Shown: positions 26,656-35,943, counted from the stretch's first letter. The stretch: 64,000 nt of DNA from Lacticaseibacillus absianus (GCF_013407595.1 NZ_JABEKX010000001.1:638522-702521), one strand, 5' to 3'. Translations and numbers: made by a program. The notes: generated by a model from the letters alone, not told the origin.

Positions 26656-27675
26656 TCACACTGGGACCGGCACGCGCCACCCGGTCGGGGCTGGCCGATC
26701 GCCGAACTGGATCCCGGTCAGCTCACGGTATAGCGCGCGCGTCGTCGGGCCGGTGGTGCCATCACCGAAGCGGTGGGTCTCAGTGCCAGTTGTGATGCTG
26801 GCGATCGGGGTGATCACCGCGGCTGTACCGCACGCCCCGGCTTCGCGGTAGCGCGCCAGCCCGTCAATGGGGATGCGGGTCTCGCGAACATTGAGGCCCA
26901 GTCGCGTGCGGGCTAAGTCGAGCAGCGAGTACTTAGTGATACTGGGCAGGATCGACGGGGAAGCCGGCGTATCCAGCGTGGTCCCGTCCTGGCTGACGGC
27001 AAAAAAGTTCGCCGAGCCGACTTCTTCGATGTAGCGGTGTTCCAGCGGGTCGAGGTAGATCGCGTCCCCGTACCCGGCCGCGTGGGCGGCGGCGCCGGCC
27101 TGAAGGCTCGCGGCGTAGTTGCCGCCGACTTTGCTCTGACCGGTGCCGTAGTGGGCCGCTCGGTCGGCGCGGTCGGCGACGACGAAGCGCGTCGGCACCA
27201 GGCCGCCCTTGAAGTAGGCCCCGACCGGCATCGCGAAGATGGTGAAGAGGTACGCTCGCGCTGGTGCGACGCCGATGTTATCGCCGACACCGAGCAGCAG
27301 CGGGCGCAGGTAGAGCGTCGCGCCGCTGCCGTAAGGGGGCACGTAATCGTGGTTCGCGGCGACGACGGCCTGCACCGCGGCGATGAACTGCGCTTCGGGG
27401 ACGGCCGGCATCAGCAGGCGTGCAGCCGAGTTGGCCAGGCGCTTGGCGTTTTGGTCCGGGCGAAACAAGTTGATCGTGCCGTCGGCCGCTCGGTACGCCT
27501 TGAGCCCCTCGAAGGCGGATTGGCCGTAATGCAGCGCCGGGCTGCCGACACTGAGCGTGAGCTGGTTGCCTTGCACCAGGTCACCAGCGTCCCAAGCGCC
27601 GTCTCGCCAGTGCGCCTCGTAGCGGTAGGGCAGTTCCATGTAGTCGAAACCGAGTTCGGTCCAGTTGATCGTCAT
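26656..27675 (-). CDS. ilvE: Branched-chain amino acid aminotransferase
   Basis: 339 residues, a fold-type IV PLP enzyme. SPALHYGQSAFEGLKAYR is the substrate-side entry, the PLP Lys is in GTGQSKVGGNYAASL, and EEVGSANFFAV and EAGACGTAAVITPI bind the cofactor phosphate. It interconverts Leu, Ile and Val with their 2-oxo acids, for synthesis or degradation to flavour acids. ATG 27675 follows AAGGAGGATGA; the open frame upstream to 27780 has no site. Monocistronic, and no ilv biosynthetic genes are nearby, so it may act mainly in catabolism. Divergent from the sugar kinase gene. Confidence 0.95.
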   Translation of the reverse strand: MTINWTELGFDYMELPYRYEAHWRDGAWDAGDLVQGNQLTLSVGSPALHYGQSAFEGLKAYRAADGTINLFRPDQNAKRLANSAARLLMPAVPEAQFIAAVQAVVAANHDYVPPYGSGATLYLRPLLLGVGDNIGVAPARAYLFTIFAMPVGAYFKGGLVPTRFVVADRADRAAHYGTGQSKVGGNYAASLQAGAAAHAAGYGDAIYLDPLEHRYIEEVGSANFFAVSQDGTTLDTPASPSILPSITKYSLLDLARTRLGLNVRETRIPIDGLARYREAGACGTAAVITPIASITTGTETHRFGDGTTGPTTRALYRELTGIQFGDRPAPTGWRVPVPV

Positions 27676-27834
27676 GCCGTCATCCTCCTTGTCGCGTGTG
27701 GCTGATCGAACCCTAAGCCTAGCCCAAAGCGCGGCGTTCGGCAAGCGATCCGGTCCGATAAGCTGACACGTGGGGGCCAAAAAGCATTGCGGCGGGCTGG
27801 GTTATGGGTGATACTGGCGTCAGGAGATGGAATG

Positions 27835-29319
27835 ATGACTAAAGTGATGATCGGTGTCGACATCGGCACCACGAGTACCAAGGTCGTGCTGTTCGACGCC
27901 GCGGGGCAGGTCCTGGCGAGCGCGAATAACGGCTACCCGCTGATCCAGACCCAGCCGGATATGGCGGAGCAGGACCCGGAGGCGATCTGGGCCGCGGTCC
28001 AAGCGGGTGTGCGCACCGTCGCTGCTGCAGTGCCGCCTGCGCTGATCGCCGGGGTGAGCTTTTCGGCCGCAATGCACAGCCTGATGCTGGTCGATCCGAC
28101 CGGTCGCCCGATGACGCGCCTGCTGACTTGGGCGGACAACCGCGCCCAAGCCGCCGCCACGGCGCTGCAGGCGCGACCAGATGCCGCAGCCCTGTTCGAC
28201 CGGTTGGGAGTGCCGCTTCAGGCGATGACGCCGCTGGCCAAGCTGATGCGCTGGCGTCAGACCCAGCCCGCGCAGCTTCGCGCCGCGCGGTGGGCCTGCG
28301 GGATCAAAGACTACGTGCTGGCCAAACTGACGGATCAGTGGGTGCAAGACGCCTCGTTGGCCAACGCGACCGGCCTATTCGATCGGCTCGCCCAGGACTG
28401 GGACACGACTGCCTTGGCCTTGGCGGGCGTGTCGGCGACGCAGCTGCCACGACTGGTCGAGACGACGGCGACGCTGCCGCTGACGCCGGCCGGTGCGGCG
28501 GCCCTTGCCCTACCGGTGGGCCTGCCGTGCATCGTCGGGGCCTCCGATGGGGTGTTGAGCAACCTAGGGGTCGGTGCGCAGCCCGGTGATCTGGTCGTCA
28601 CGGTCGGGACCTCTGGCGCGGTCCGTCAGACCACGGCGGCGTCTGCCGCTGACCCGGCTGGGCGCTTGTTCACCTACACGCTGACCCCGGGCCAGTGGGT
28701 GGTTGGCGGGCCGATCAACAACGGCGGTGATGTGCTGCGCTGGGTGCGCGACACGCTGATGCCCGGTGTACCTTACGACGCCGTCACGGCGCGCGCCGCA
28801 CAGGCCCGGGCCGGTAGTGACGGGCTCTTGTTCCTGCCTTACCTCAACGGAGAGCGCGCGCCACTATGGACCGGCGACGCCCGCGGGAGTTACCTCGGGT
28901 TGACCGCGCGCCACGGTCAGCCCGAGATGATCCGCGCGGCGATGGAGGGGGTCGTCTTCGCGCTGCGCGACGTCGCGGCCCTGGTCCTCGCGCTGGGCAC
29001 GCGCCCGACACGCGTGCTGGCCAACGGGGGGTTCGCCAACAGTCCGCTGTGGTGCCAGATGCTCGCCGACGTGTTCGAGCAGCCGGTCACGTTGCCTGCG
29101 GGGCTGGCGAGCACGGCCTGGGGCGCCGCGCGCTTGGGGTGGCAGGCGCTCGGTGTCACGACCCACACGCCGACGACCGGCGTTACGTACCGCCCCGGTC
29201 CGGATGCCACACGCTACGGCCAACTGTGGCCGGTCTGGCAACAGGCCAGCCGGGCGTTGCTGCCGCTGTCGGCCAGTCTGGCCACGTTGCAGCGTGATGA
29301 CACGATAATCCCGGTGTGA
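27835..29319 (+). CDS. gntK: FGGY-family carbohydrate kinase, probably gluconokinase
   Basis: 494 residues. The N-terminal FGGY motif is KVMIGVDIGTTSTKVVLFD, with SFSAAMHSLMLVD and the TWADNRA block after it. The ATP-binding C-terminal half has VTVGTSGAVR, GGPINNGGDVLRWVRD and VLANGGFANSPLWCQMLADV. These blocks match B. subtilis/L. casei GntK-type gluconokinases (gluconate to 6-phosphogluconate); a xylulokinase is less likely. No gluconate permease or gnd gene is next to it. There are two adjacent ATG codons (27832 and 27835); 27835 has the better spacing to AGGAG. Single-gene unit. Confidence 0.8.
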   Translation: MTKVMIGVDIGTTSTKVVLFDAAGQVLASANNGYPLIQTQPDMAEQDPEAIWAAVQAGVRTVAAAVPPALIAGVSFSAAMHSLMLVDPTGRPMTRLLTWADNRAQAAATALQARPDAAALFDRLGVPLQAMTPLAKLMRWRQTQPAQLRAARWACGIKDYVLAKLTDQWVQDASLANATGLFDRLAQDWDTTALALAGVSATQLPRLVETTATLPLTPAGAAALALPVGLPCIVGASDGVLSNLGVGAQPGDLVVTVGTSGAVRQTTAASAADPAGRLFTYTLTPGQWVVGGPINNGGDVLRWVRDTLMPGVPYDAVTARAAQARAGSDGLLFLPYLNGERAPLWTGDARGSYLGLTARHGQPEMIRAAMEGVVFALRDVAALVLALGTRPTRVLANGGFANSPLWCQMLADVFEQPVTLPAGLASTAWGAARLGWQALGVTTHTPTTGVTYRPGPDATRYGQLWPVWQQASRALLPLSASLATLQRDDTIIPV

Positions 29320-29469
29320 TGCGGCTCGAGTCAAAATCCAAGGTTTTTGACGGCGTCCGTGTTATTCTATGCCCATGCGGTGGCAGCCAACGGCACCGCA
29401 TCCGGTCGGGCGGTCTTCCACCTCACTTTCGCTGCCCCGCCGGGCTGCGGCGCACCCCCGCAGCAACGA

Positions 29470-29518
29470 TACCCAAAAAGGCGGCCTGTCTCCTCCTGGT
29501 CAGAGGAAACAGGCCGTT
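29470..29518 (-). terminator. glf terminator
   Basis: On the minus strand ACGGCCTGT and TCCTC pair with GAGGA and ACAGGCCGC across 29480-29517, followed by five T residues. Confidence 0.75.
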
Positions 29519-29525
29519 GGTCGTG

Positions 29526-30638
29526 TCAGTGGACGGGTGCAGTTTGGGCCCAGTCGTCCAGGGCGGTGCGAATGACCTGGTCCATGTTGTAGTACTGGTA
29601 CGCCCCGAGGCGCCCGGCGAAGTGAACATTGGGCTCGTGGGCTGCCAGCGCCTGGTACTGCTGGTAGCGGGCCGTGTTGGCCGCGTCGTTGACCGGGTAG
29701 AAGGGGGCGAGGCCCGGCCGCCAGTCCTGCGGGTACTCGCGCGTGATGACCGTCTGCGGGGTGGTAACGTTGGTGAAGTGCTTGTGCTCGATGATGCGGG
29801 TGAACGGCTCGGCGTGGCTGGTGTAGTTGACCACGGCGTTACCTTGGTAGTTCGCCAGCGGCAGGGTCTCGGTCTCGAAGCGCAGCGAGCGGTAGCCCAG
29901 CGCACCGAGTGTGTAGTCGAAGTAGGCGTCGATCGGGCCGGTGTAGATGACCTGACGCGCTTGCGCGACCAAGGCAGCGCGATCCGCCAAAAAATCGCAG
30001 TTCAGCCGCACCGTGATGCGCGGATCGGCGAGCTGCGCGGCGACGAGCGCGGTGTAGCCGGCTTCGGGGATGCCCTGATAGCGGTCGTTGAAATAGTTAT
30101 TGTCATACGTGAACCGCAGCGGCAGGCGCCGGATGATGAAGGCGGGCAGGTCGCGACAGTCGCGGCCCCACTGCTTCTCGGAGTATTCCTTCACCAGCGT
30201 GTGGTACAGGTCGGTGCCGACCAACGCGATCGCTTGCTCTTCCAGGTTGGTCGGGGTGCAGCCGGCCATCGTCGCCCGCTGCGCGGTGATCTTGGCTTCG
30301 GCTTCCGCCGGGGTGGTCACGCCCCACAGTGCGTGGAACGTGTTCATGTTGAAGGGCAGGTGGTAGAGCTGACCGTGGAAGTTCGCGAGCGGCGCATTGG
30401 TGAAGCGGTTAAACCGCGCGAAGCGCTGGACATAGGCCCAGACCGCGTCGTCGCTGGTGTGAAAAATGTGTGCGCCGTAGCGGTGCACATCGATCCCGGC
30501 GATCTGCTCGGTGTAGGCGTTGCCGGCGATGTGCGAGCGGCGGTCGATCACTAAGGCCGTGCGCCCGGCCGCTGCCGCCTGCTGGGCGAAGGTCGCCCCG
30601 TACAGACCGGCGCCGACGATCAGGTAGTCGTATGTCAT
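29526..30638 (-). CDS. glf: UDP-galactopyranose mutase
   Basis: 370 residues. The FAD-binding Rossmann motif GAGLYGATFAQQAAAAGRTALVIDRR is at the N-terminus. HIAGNAYTE, HRYGAHIFHT and KQWGRDCRDLP are the known Glf blocks. The enzyme converts UDP-galactopyranose to UDP-galactofuranose, the donor for galactofuranose in cell-wall or exopolysaccharides. AGAGGAG precedes the ATG at 30638. It is divergent from a glycosyltransferase gene that has been broken by an IS3 element, so the two probably belonged to one wall-glycan function. Confidence 0.95.
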   Translation of the reverse strand: MTYDYLIVGAGLYGATFAQQAAAAGRTALVIDRRSHIAGNAYTEQIAGIDVHRYGAHIFHTSDDAVWAYVQRFARFNRFTNAPLANFHGQLYHLPFNMNTFHALWGVTTPAEAEAKITAQRATMAGCTPTNLEEQAIALVGTDLYHTLVKEYSEKQWGRDCRDLPAFIIRRLPLRFTYDNNYFNDRYQGIPEAGYTALVAAQLADPRITVRLNCDFLADRAALVAQARQVIYTGPIDAYFDYTLGALGYRSLRFETETLPLANYQGNAVVNYTSHAEPFTRIIEHKHFTNVTTPQTVITREYPQDWRPGLAPFYPVNDAANTARYQQYQALAAHEPNVHFAGRLGAYQYYNMDQVIRTALDDWAQTAPVH

Positions 30639-30687
30639 GGTGGAAGGCTCCTCTTGAGGTATTACAATCTATTTTACACGTATTCGC

Positions 30688-30716
30688 TTGTTAAGCATCA
30701 AAACTTCTAATAATAT
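30688..30716 (+). promoter_or_regulatory. Promoter of the interrupted glycosyltransferase
   Basis: TTGTTA (30688-30693), 17-base spacer and TAATAT (30711-30716), 35 bases before the ATG. Confidence 0.55.
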
Positions 30717-31364
30717 AGGAAACGTGGCTAAATTAGAAAGTAGGAATCAACATGAAACTCTTGAGCGTCGTCGTCCCGTGTTACAACTCCGCAGCCTACA
30801 TGGCGCACTGCATCGAGGCTTTGCTGACCGGTGGACCGGCGCTGGAGGTCGTGATCGTCGACGACGGGTCGACCGATGAGACCGCTCAGCTGGCGGATGA
30901 CTACGCGGCGGCGCAACCGGACCGCGTGCGTGTGGTCCATGAGGTCAACGGTGGGCACGGGGCCGCGATCAACAGCGGGCTGGCCGTGGCGACCGGGCGG
31001 TTTTTCAAAGTCGTGGACTCCGATGATTGGCTGGACCCCGACGCCTTGGCCCAGCTGATGGCGCACCTGGCGGACCCCGCTTACACCGACGGGCTGGACA
31101 TGCTGATCTGCAACTTCATCTATGACAAGGTCGATGCGGCGCATAAGAAGACCATGCAGTTCCACCAGCTGTTGCCGACCGACCGGGCCTTCGGCTGGGA
31201 TCAGGTGCACCTACCGGCGGGCAAGTACTTCCTGATGCACGCGGTGCTCTACCGGACCGCGATGCTTCGCGACGCGCACTTGCAGCTGCCGGCGCACACG
31301 TTCTGGATTTAAGTCAAGTTTCGAGACAGTGAATCTATTTGATTTGTGTGTTCCGAGTTTATAG

Positions 31365-32264
31365 TCAGGCGTTACAATTCAGCGCATGACCATGCCAGTG
31401 AGTTATTTCATATTGAACTGGACTCATCATTTCTAGTCCAGAATGGATCCGAGTGCGGTTATACCACTTCTCGATATATTCGAAGATGTTTGTTCGTGCT
31501 TGTTCAAAAGTGCGGTAATTCTCTGGGAAAACGTAATGTTCCTCTTTTTTGAATGAGGCATGAAATGACTCGATGATTGCATTATCGTACGGCGTTGCTT
31601 TACGACTATACGAGTGCTTAGCGCCGACAGAAATCAGGATTTCTTCGAAGGCAACGCCGGTAAACTGACTGCCAAGATCTGTGTGTACGGTCAATCCTTC
31701 AAAGACGTTACGATCAATCAATGCGTTACTAAATGCTTTAATAACTAAGGTTTCGGTCATATCGCGGCCGTACGCAAAACCGACGATACGGCGTGAAAAC
31801 AAGTCCATGAAGGTACATAAATAAGTCCAACCATCTTTCGCCGTTTGAACGTAAGTAATATCACCGGCCCATTTCTGATTGATAGCTGTTGTACTAAAGT
31901 CTTGTGCCAATAGGTTGTTCCGCTCAGCTACTGGATTTGCTGCTGGTGCTGCGCGATATTTTCGGCGAGTGATCGAACGCAATCCTTCTTCACGCATGAG
32001 CTTTTGGATCAATTTTTGACCAACGTGGTCCTCCCGTTGTTGGTTGATCATAAAGGTGAGCTTGGGTGCGCCGTATCGGCCTTTTGCGGCTTTATAGGCG
32101 ACGTGTAGTTGTGCTCGTATTTCTTCCCGACGCTTCTCGGTTGGCGTTTCTTCGTGATTGCAGTAGCGATAATAAGAACCTCGTGGTACGGATAAAGCAT
32201 CGGTGGCTGTGACGATCGGGAAGTCGTGAGTTTCAATAAAGGCATACAAATCGCGGTTCGTCAC
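31365..32264 (-). CDS. IS3-family transposase orfB (DDE integrase core)
   Basis: 299 residues. An N-terminal HTH_21-like helical region (YYRYCNHEETPTEKRREEIR, GRYGAPKL) precedes the rve integrase core. The catalytic triad is Asp in WAGDITYVQT, Asp in TVHTDLGSQF and Glu in NAIIESFHASFKKE. The start shown is the GTG at 32264, four bases inside orfA; expression is probably as an OrfAB fusion by -1 slippage on AAAAAAAG at 32293-32300, which joins LKK to SLGHLRETKQ and then the OrfB frame. Frame intact and no stop inside, so the element may be active. Confidence 0.95.
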   Translation of the reverse strand: MTNRDLYAFIETHDFPIVTATDALSVPRGSYYRYCNHEETPTEKRREEIRAQLHVAYKAAKGRYGAPKLTFMINQQREDHVGQKLIQKLMREEGLRSITRRKYRAAPAANPVAERNNLLAQDFSTTAINQKWAGDITYVQTAKDGWTYLCTFMDLFSRRIVGFAYGRDMTETLVIKAFSNALIDRNVFEGLTVHTDLGSQFTGVAFEEILISVGAKHSYSRKATPYDNAIIESFHASFKKEEHYVFPENYRTFEQARTNIFEYIEKWYNRTRIHSGLEMMSPVQYEITHWHGHALNCNA

Positions 32265-32521
32265 TTGCTTTGTTTCGCGAAGATGCCCAAGGCTTTTTTT
32301 AGGATCTCATTCTCCTGCTTCATTTGAAGGTATTCGGCTCGCATCTTCGCATATTCTGCACTTGAAGGATCCTTGGTCGATGCTTGTTTATGCTCAGTGA
32401 ACCATTTGCCCAAAGTTGCGATGGGAACGTCGTAGTCTTTACTTAATTCGCCTGGTCCTTTGCCGGCAGCGTGTAGTTCGATGAGCATGTCTTTGAAATC
32501 TTGGTTGTACTTCTTAGCCAT
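32261..32521 (-). CDS. IS3-family transposase orfA
   Basis: 86 residues. The helix-turn-helix is at DMLIELHAAGKGPGELSKDYDVPIATLGKWF and a leucine-zipper-type coiled coil follows (EYLQMKQENEILKKALG). The protein binds the terminal repeats. ATG 32521 follows GGAGGATC. The end contains the slippery A7G where ribosomes shift by -1 into orfB. Confidence 0.93.
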   Translation of the reverse strand: MAKKYNQDFKDMLIELHAAGKGPGELSKDYDVPIATLGKWFTEHKQASTKDPSSAEYAKMRAEYLQMKQENEILKKALGIFAKQSK

Positions 32522-33066
32522 AACAGATCCTCCAGTAATCATACTTTGATGTCATTATACTAGATTCACTGTCTCACTTTTGAGGGTAACACCATTCTAC
32601 GAAGACAACCTGTACGTGTTCTACCCGCTGCCGCACGTCAAGCAGATGCGCTATCTGGACCTTGACCTCTACCATTACTACATCGGGCGTGCCGATCAGT
32701 CCGTCAACGAAAGCGTGATGATCGGCCGGATCGATCAGCAGCTGCGCGTCAACCGCGCGATGGTCGATTTTTACCAGGCCGCAGCCGTCACCGACCCCGC
32801 ACTGGCGCGCTACATGCGCGGCTACCTCGGGATCATTACCGGGATCTCCTCGATCTTGTTGCTGCGCGCGCACACCCAAGCCGCTCTGCAGAAGAAGCAG
32901 GCGCTGTGGCGCTACATCCAAGCGCAAGCCCCGACGCTGTACACGCAGTTGCGCCACGGGCTGATCGGCCGCGCTGTGAACCTCCCCGGTCGAGTCGGGC
33001 GGGCGACGACGGTGCGCGCATACCGCATCGTGCAGCGCGTGTACCAGTTCAACTGAAGCCCATTCT

Positions 33067-33146
33067 GCAAAAAAAGCAAGTGCCGGTGGTGTGCCCCGGG
33101 TTTGGCTAACGCCAGACCTGGGGCATACCACCGGCACTGCTCTTTT
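33067..33146. terminator. Long bidirectional terminator
   Basis: A 19-bp stem with one mismatch (33079-33097 with 33120-33138) carries a second inner stem with loop TAAC. The minus strand has a run of seven T residues after it (complement of 33068-33074) and the plus strand TCTTTT, so it serves the esterase and the old glycosyltransferase gene. Confidence 0.8.
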
Positions 33147-33159
33147 GGGTTCGGGACGG

Positions 33160-33945
33160 TCACAAGAGCGTCTGGTCCAGGAACTGGACCGTGTCGGCGA
33201 ACACGGCGTCGAGGTAGCCCTTGCCGTGGGCGCTACCGGCTATCGCCTGTACCGTGAAGGGCACGTGCGCGTCTGCCAGGGCTGCGGCCATCTGCAAGAC
33301 GCCGCTCATCGGGACGAATTCGGCCAGCGCGTTGGCGAGAAACATCGGACCAGTCTTCGCGGTGACGCGCGGTGCAGGGGTGGCCGCGGCGTACTGCGCG
33401 GGATCGGGCAGGTAATTGGTGATGAACCACTTGTAGAACTCGGGGTCACGACCGCCTTGGTTGATCGTCGCACTGGCGGCGTGTGTTGCGCCCTCGGGAT
33501 CGCGCGGGCGTGGGGTCACGTCGGGGTGTGCCGCCAGCCACGGCGCGATGTCGAGGATGCCGGACAGCGAGACTGCCGGCAGGCCGAAGCGGATCGCGAG
33601 CTCGACGGCCATGTTGCCGCCGGCGCTGGCGCCGACCGCGGCGAGGTGGGCCGCCGGGAACGGCAGGTCATGGGTGCGGCACCAGGTCAACAAGGTCGCC
33701 ATATCGTCCAGTGGGGCGGGATAGGGGGCGACCTTGGCGAGCCGGTAGTTCGGCGCGAGCACGAAGTACCCCGCTTGCGCCAGGCGCTCGGCCCAATCGG
33801 CGTCTTTGTGCTTGTCACCTTGGAACCAGCCGCCGCCGTGGATCAGCACGATCCCACCTTTGGCCGGCTGGGCCGGCTGGTAGAGGTCAACGGTCAGCGC
33901 ATGCGCTTCATCATAGTAGACATCAGTTGCGATCAGTTGGGACAT
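33160..33945 (-). CDS. Alpha/beta hydrolase (carboxylesterase/lipase-like)
   Basis: 261 residues. VLIHGGGWFQGD is the oxyanion-hole motif of the hormone-sensitive-lipase/esterase branch. The nucleophile elbow is VGASAGGNMAVELA (Ser in GASAG). The catalytic His lies in IAGSAHGKGY near the C-terminus, and an Asp in DAHVPFTV may complete the triad. No signal peptide, so intracellular. AAAGGAGGT precedes ATG 33945; the upstream open frame to 34002 lacks a site. Probable hydrolysis of short-chain esters; natural substrate unknown. Confidence 0.85.
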   Translation of the reverse strand: MSQLIATDVYYDEAHALTVDLYQPAQPAKGGIVLIHGGGWFQGDKHKDADWAERLAQAGYFVLAPNYRLAKVAPYPAPLDDMATLLTWCRTHDLPFPAAHLAAVGASAGGNMAVELAIRFGLPAVSLSGILDIAPWLAAHPDVTPRPRDPEGATHAASATINQGGRDPEFYKWFITNYLPDPAQYAAATPAPRVTAKTGPMFLANALAEFVPMSGVLQMAAALADAHVPFTVQAIAGSAHGKGYLDAVFADTVQFLDQTLL

Positions 33946-34016
33946 GGCGTACCTCCTTTTAGTCGTTGACTCCACCGTACGCGGTCTGCCGCCGAAAGGC
34001 AACTAATCGGTCCGAC

Positions 34017-34054
34017 CACGCAAAAAGGCGCGCGTTTGCGCGCCTTTTTGCGTG
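34017..34054. terminator. Bidirectional terminator of brnQ
   Basis: A perfect 17-bp stem (34017-34033 with 34038-34054), loop GTTT, with five-base A and T runs in the arms. Confidence 0.9.
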
Positions 34055-34096
34055 ACCATTGCGGCGTCCCCGAAGGCTTTTGGGGTGGGACGCCGG

Positions 34097-35482
34097 TCAG
34101 TTCGTCTCCGTGGCCTCAGTGGTGCGCCGCTGGCGAACGACATGTAGGCCCAGCCCCAAGGCGAGGCCGACGACGGCCGGCACGACCCAGCCCATGCCGA
34201 GGCTGGCGAACGGCAGGTAGGCGTCACGGAAGTGCGTCAGCGCCAGGCCGACCGCGCTTTGGCTGACCACCGCCGGGAAGGAGGCGACCATGTCGAACAG
34301 CGCTGGTAGCGTGGTGAAGCCGACGACGAAGCCGTAGACCACGGGATCGTGGTGGAACAGGCGCCCGGTCACCGACAGCAGGATCAGCACCATCGCGAAC
34401 GGGTAGAGGAACATCAGCATCGGCGTGGACCAGGCGATGATGGTCGCCAGCCCGAAGTTCGCCGTCAAGAAGCTGGCGAAGCTCATCAGGACCAGCCACT
34501 GTACGTAGCTGAGGGCCGGGAAGTGCTTATGGAAGTCTTGGGCGAACGCAGCGACCAGGCCGACCGCGGTGGTCAGGCAGGTGACCGTCAAGAGCGTCGC
34601 CAGCAGTGCGTGACCGGCGCTGCCGAAGTAGAAGGTGACGATCTGATTGAAGGCGGTGCCGCCTTCCGCGGAGACCTTGAAGTTGGCCAGTGACTGGGCG
34701 CCCAAGATGATCAGGAACAGGTAGACCAGCCCGATCATCGCGGTGGCCAAGACCCCGGCCTTGGCGGTCACCTTGGCGACGCTGCTCTGTCGGTGCAGGC
34801 CCAAGCCACGCACCGCGGTGACGACGGTGACCCCGAAGGCCAGGCCTGCCAGCGCATCCATCGTGTTATACCCCTGCAAAAAGCCGTTGAAGAAGCTGTC
34901 ACCCAACGCGGCGTAACCGGTCGTGCTGCCTTGGCGCCCGGCGCTCCCCATCGAGTGGGTGAAGCCGAAGAAGAAGACGAAGAACAACAGGACTAAGAAG
35001 ACCGGATTCAGGGCCTTGCCGACCGCCCCGGCGATCCGCTGTTCCTTATAGGAGAGCAGGAAGGCGGCGAGGAAGAACAGCGCGGAGAAGACCAGCAGGC
35101 CGACCGTCTGCATCTCCTTCGGCAGCATCGGGGCGATCCCGGTGGTGAAGGAGACCGTTGCCGTCCGCGGCGTGCCGAACAACGGGCCGATGGTCAGGTG
35201 GATCAAGACCATGAACAAGACGGCGAACCATTTGCCCAGCGGCAGGCCGATGTCATAGACCCCTTCCGCGTGCATCGCTGATACCGCCAAGACGGAGAGC
35301 AGCGGCAAGACCACCGCGGTGACGAGAAAGCCCAGGGCAGCTGGCACCCAGTTGCTCCCGGCGAGCTGGCCGAGGTGCAACGGGAAGATCAGGTTCCCTG
35401 CGCCGAAGAACAGGCCGAACAGCATCGAGGCGACGACGACGTATTCTTTGGTGCTCAAGTGTTTTTCTTCAAGTGTTGGCAT
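34097..35482 (-). CDS. brnQ: Branched-chain amino acid transporter
   Basis: 461 residues, about 12 hydrophobic segments of the LIVCS family. The family blocks GLFFGAGNLIFPLHLGQLAG, GPLFGTPRTATVSF and GYNTMDALAGLAFG are clear. It imports Leu, Ile and Val with Na+ or H+. The ATG at 35482 follows GGAGGG. It is expressed from a T-box leader (35567-35884) with an isoleucine specifier, so it should be induced when tRNA-Ile is uncharged. A terminator follows. Confidence 0.95.
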   Translation of the reverse strand: MPTLEEKHLSTKEYVVVASMLFGLFFGAGNLIFPLHLGQLAGSNWVPAALGFLVTAVVLPLLSVLAVSAMHAEGVYDIGLPLGKWFAVLFMVLIHLTIGPLFGTPRTATVSFTTGIAPMLPKEMQTVGLLVFSALFFLAAFLLSYKEQRIAGAVGKALNPVFLVLLFFVFFFGFTHSMGSAGRQGSTTGYAALGDSFFNGFLQGYNTMDALAGLAFGVTVVTAVRGLGLHRQSSVAKVTAKAGVLATAMIGLVYLFLIILGAQSLANFKVSAEGGTAFNQIVTFYFGSAGHALLATLLTVTCLTTAVGLVAAFAQDFHKHFPALSYVQWLVLMSFASFLTANFGLATIIAWSTPMLMFLYPFAMVLILLSVTGRLFHHDPVVYGFVVGFTTLPALFDMVASFPAVVSQSAVGLALTHFRDAYLPFASLGMGWVVPAVVGLALGLGLHVVRQRRTTEATETN

Positions 35483-35566
35483 GAATGATCCCTCCAGAAA
35501 ATGGTGTGTGTCTGTGTGCGGCTAATCGGTATAATGTCACTGTCCATCTGGTCACCATCTCCTTTT

Positions 35567-35884
35567 TTTGCAACAAAAACGGCACCCCCAGATCCATTGG
35601 ATCCAAGGGTGCCTGTGCACGTTACCACCTTGTCGTCACCGGCGCGTCACCACGCCGGTCTCAATACGTACGGCCTGATCGGCGATACGCGTACACGATA
35701 ATGGGTGTCCCCATGGCGCGTTACTTGGTTTCGGCGCCCTGCTCGAAAGGGATATTCACCACCCCACGTCTGCTTCCTCACACCTACCGAAGCTCGCTGA
35801 AAACGTTGGGGCGATTACTGGTCTTTCTCGTTGCATTTTGGTTTGTTGGTAATGAGTTTACCATGAGATGCGTGGGTGTCAACC
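35567..35884 (-). promoter_or_regulatory. T-box riboswitch upstream of brnQ, isoleucine-type
   Basis: Minus strand: promoter TTGACA (35877-35882), 16-base spacer, TAAACT (35855-35860). The leader has a Stem I-like region and a specifier loop GGTGAATATCCCTTTCGAGC where ATC (35751-35753) is the likely codon, for Ile. AAGGTGGTAACG (35620-35631) matches the T-box core that pairs with uncharged tRNA. A terminator stem (35599-35613 with 35581-35595) and T-rich 35571-35580 follow. Uncharged tRNA should stabilise the antiterminator. Confidence 0.88.
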
Positions 35885-35915
35885 CTCATTTTGTTTTTTG
35901 TGCGCGGGATGTGGG

Positions 35916-35943
35916 TGAAAAGAGCGGCGTGAAGGCGTCACGC
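35916..35943 (-). terminator. Terminator of the murK-mupG operon
   Basis: On the minus strand GCGTGA and TCACGC (35938-35943 with 35927-35932) form a short stem followed by CTCTTTT. Confidence 0.5.

Larger units (their letters stand above)
31304..32594 (-). mobile_element. IS3-family insertion sequence, 1291 bp, intact
   Basis: Ends are 34-bp imperfect inverted repeats (31304-31337 and 32561-32594) starting TGG and ending CCA, with an inner identical block GAGACAGTGAATCTA. The target duplication is 3 bp, TTC (31301-31303 and 32595-32597), which is typical of IS3 elements. It carries orfA and orfB, read on the minus strand, with a slippery run AAAAAAAG near the end of orfA. It sits inside the glycosyltransferase gene. 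Subgroup not determined. Confidence 0.93.
30752..33056 (+). pseudogene. Family 2 glycosyltransferase interrupted by an IS3 element
   Basis: The gene was 336 residues before insertion. Residues 1-184 are coded by 30752-31303 and 185-336 by 32598-33056; the frame is restored exactly when the element and one TTC are removed. The N-terminal GT-A domain has LSVVVPCYNSAAYM, VVIVDDGSTDET, NGGHGAAINSGLA and the DXD-like VVDSDDW. After the insertion the frame goes on with YEDNLYVFYPLPHV, which completes the fold. As it stands translation stops two codons into the element, leaving 186 residues and probably no activity. The gene was divergent from glf, so it may have made a galactofuranose-containing wall polymer. 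Confidence 0.9.

Noticed and set aside
29316-30554. 412-codon open frame antisense to glf
   Set aside because: Runs through the glf terminator and coding region; Glf motifs are clear on the other strand.
35482-35560. Short leader peptide frames between the T-box terminator and brnQ, one with several Ile codons
   Set aside because: The Ile richness is slight and there is no second attenuator; the T-box alone explains control.
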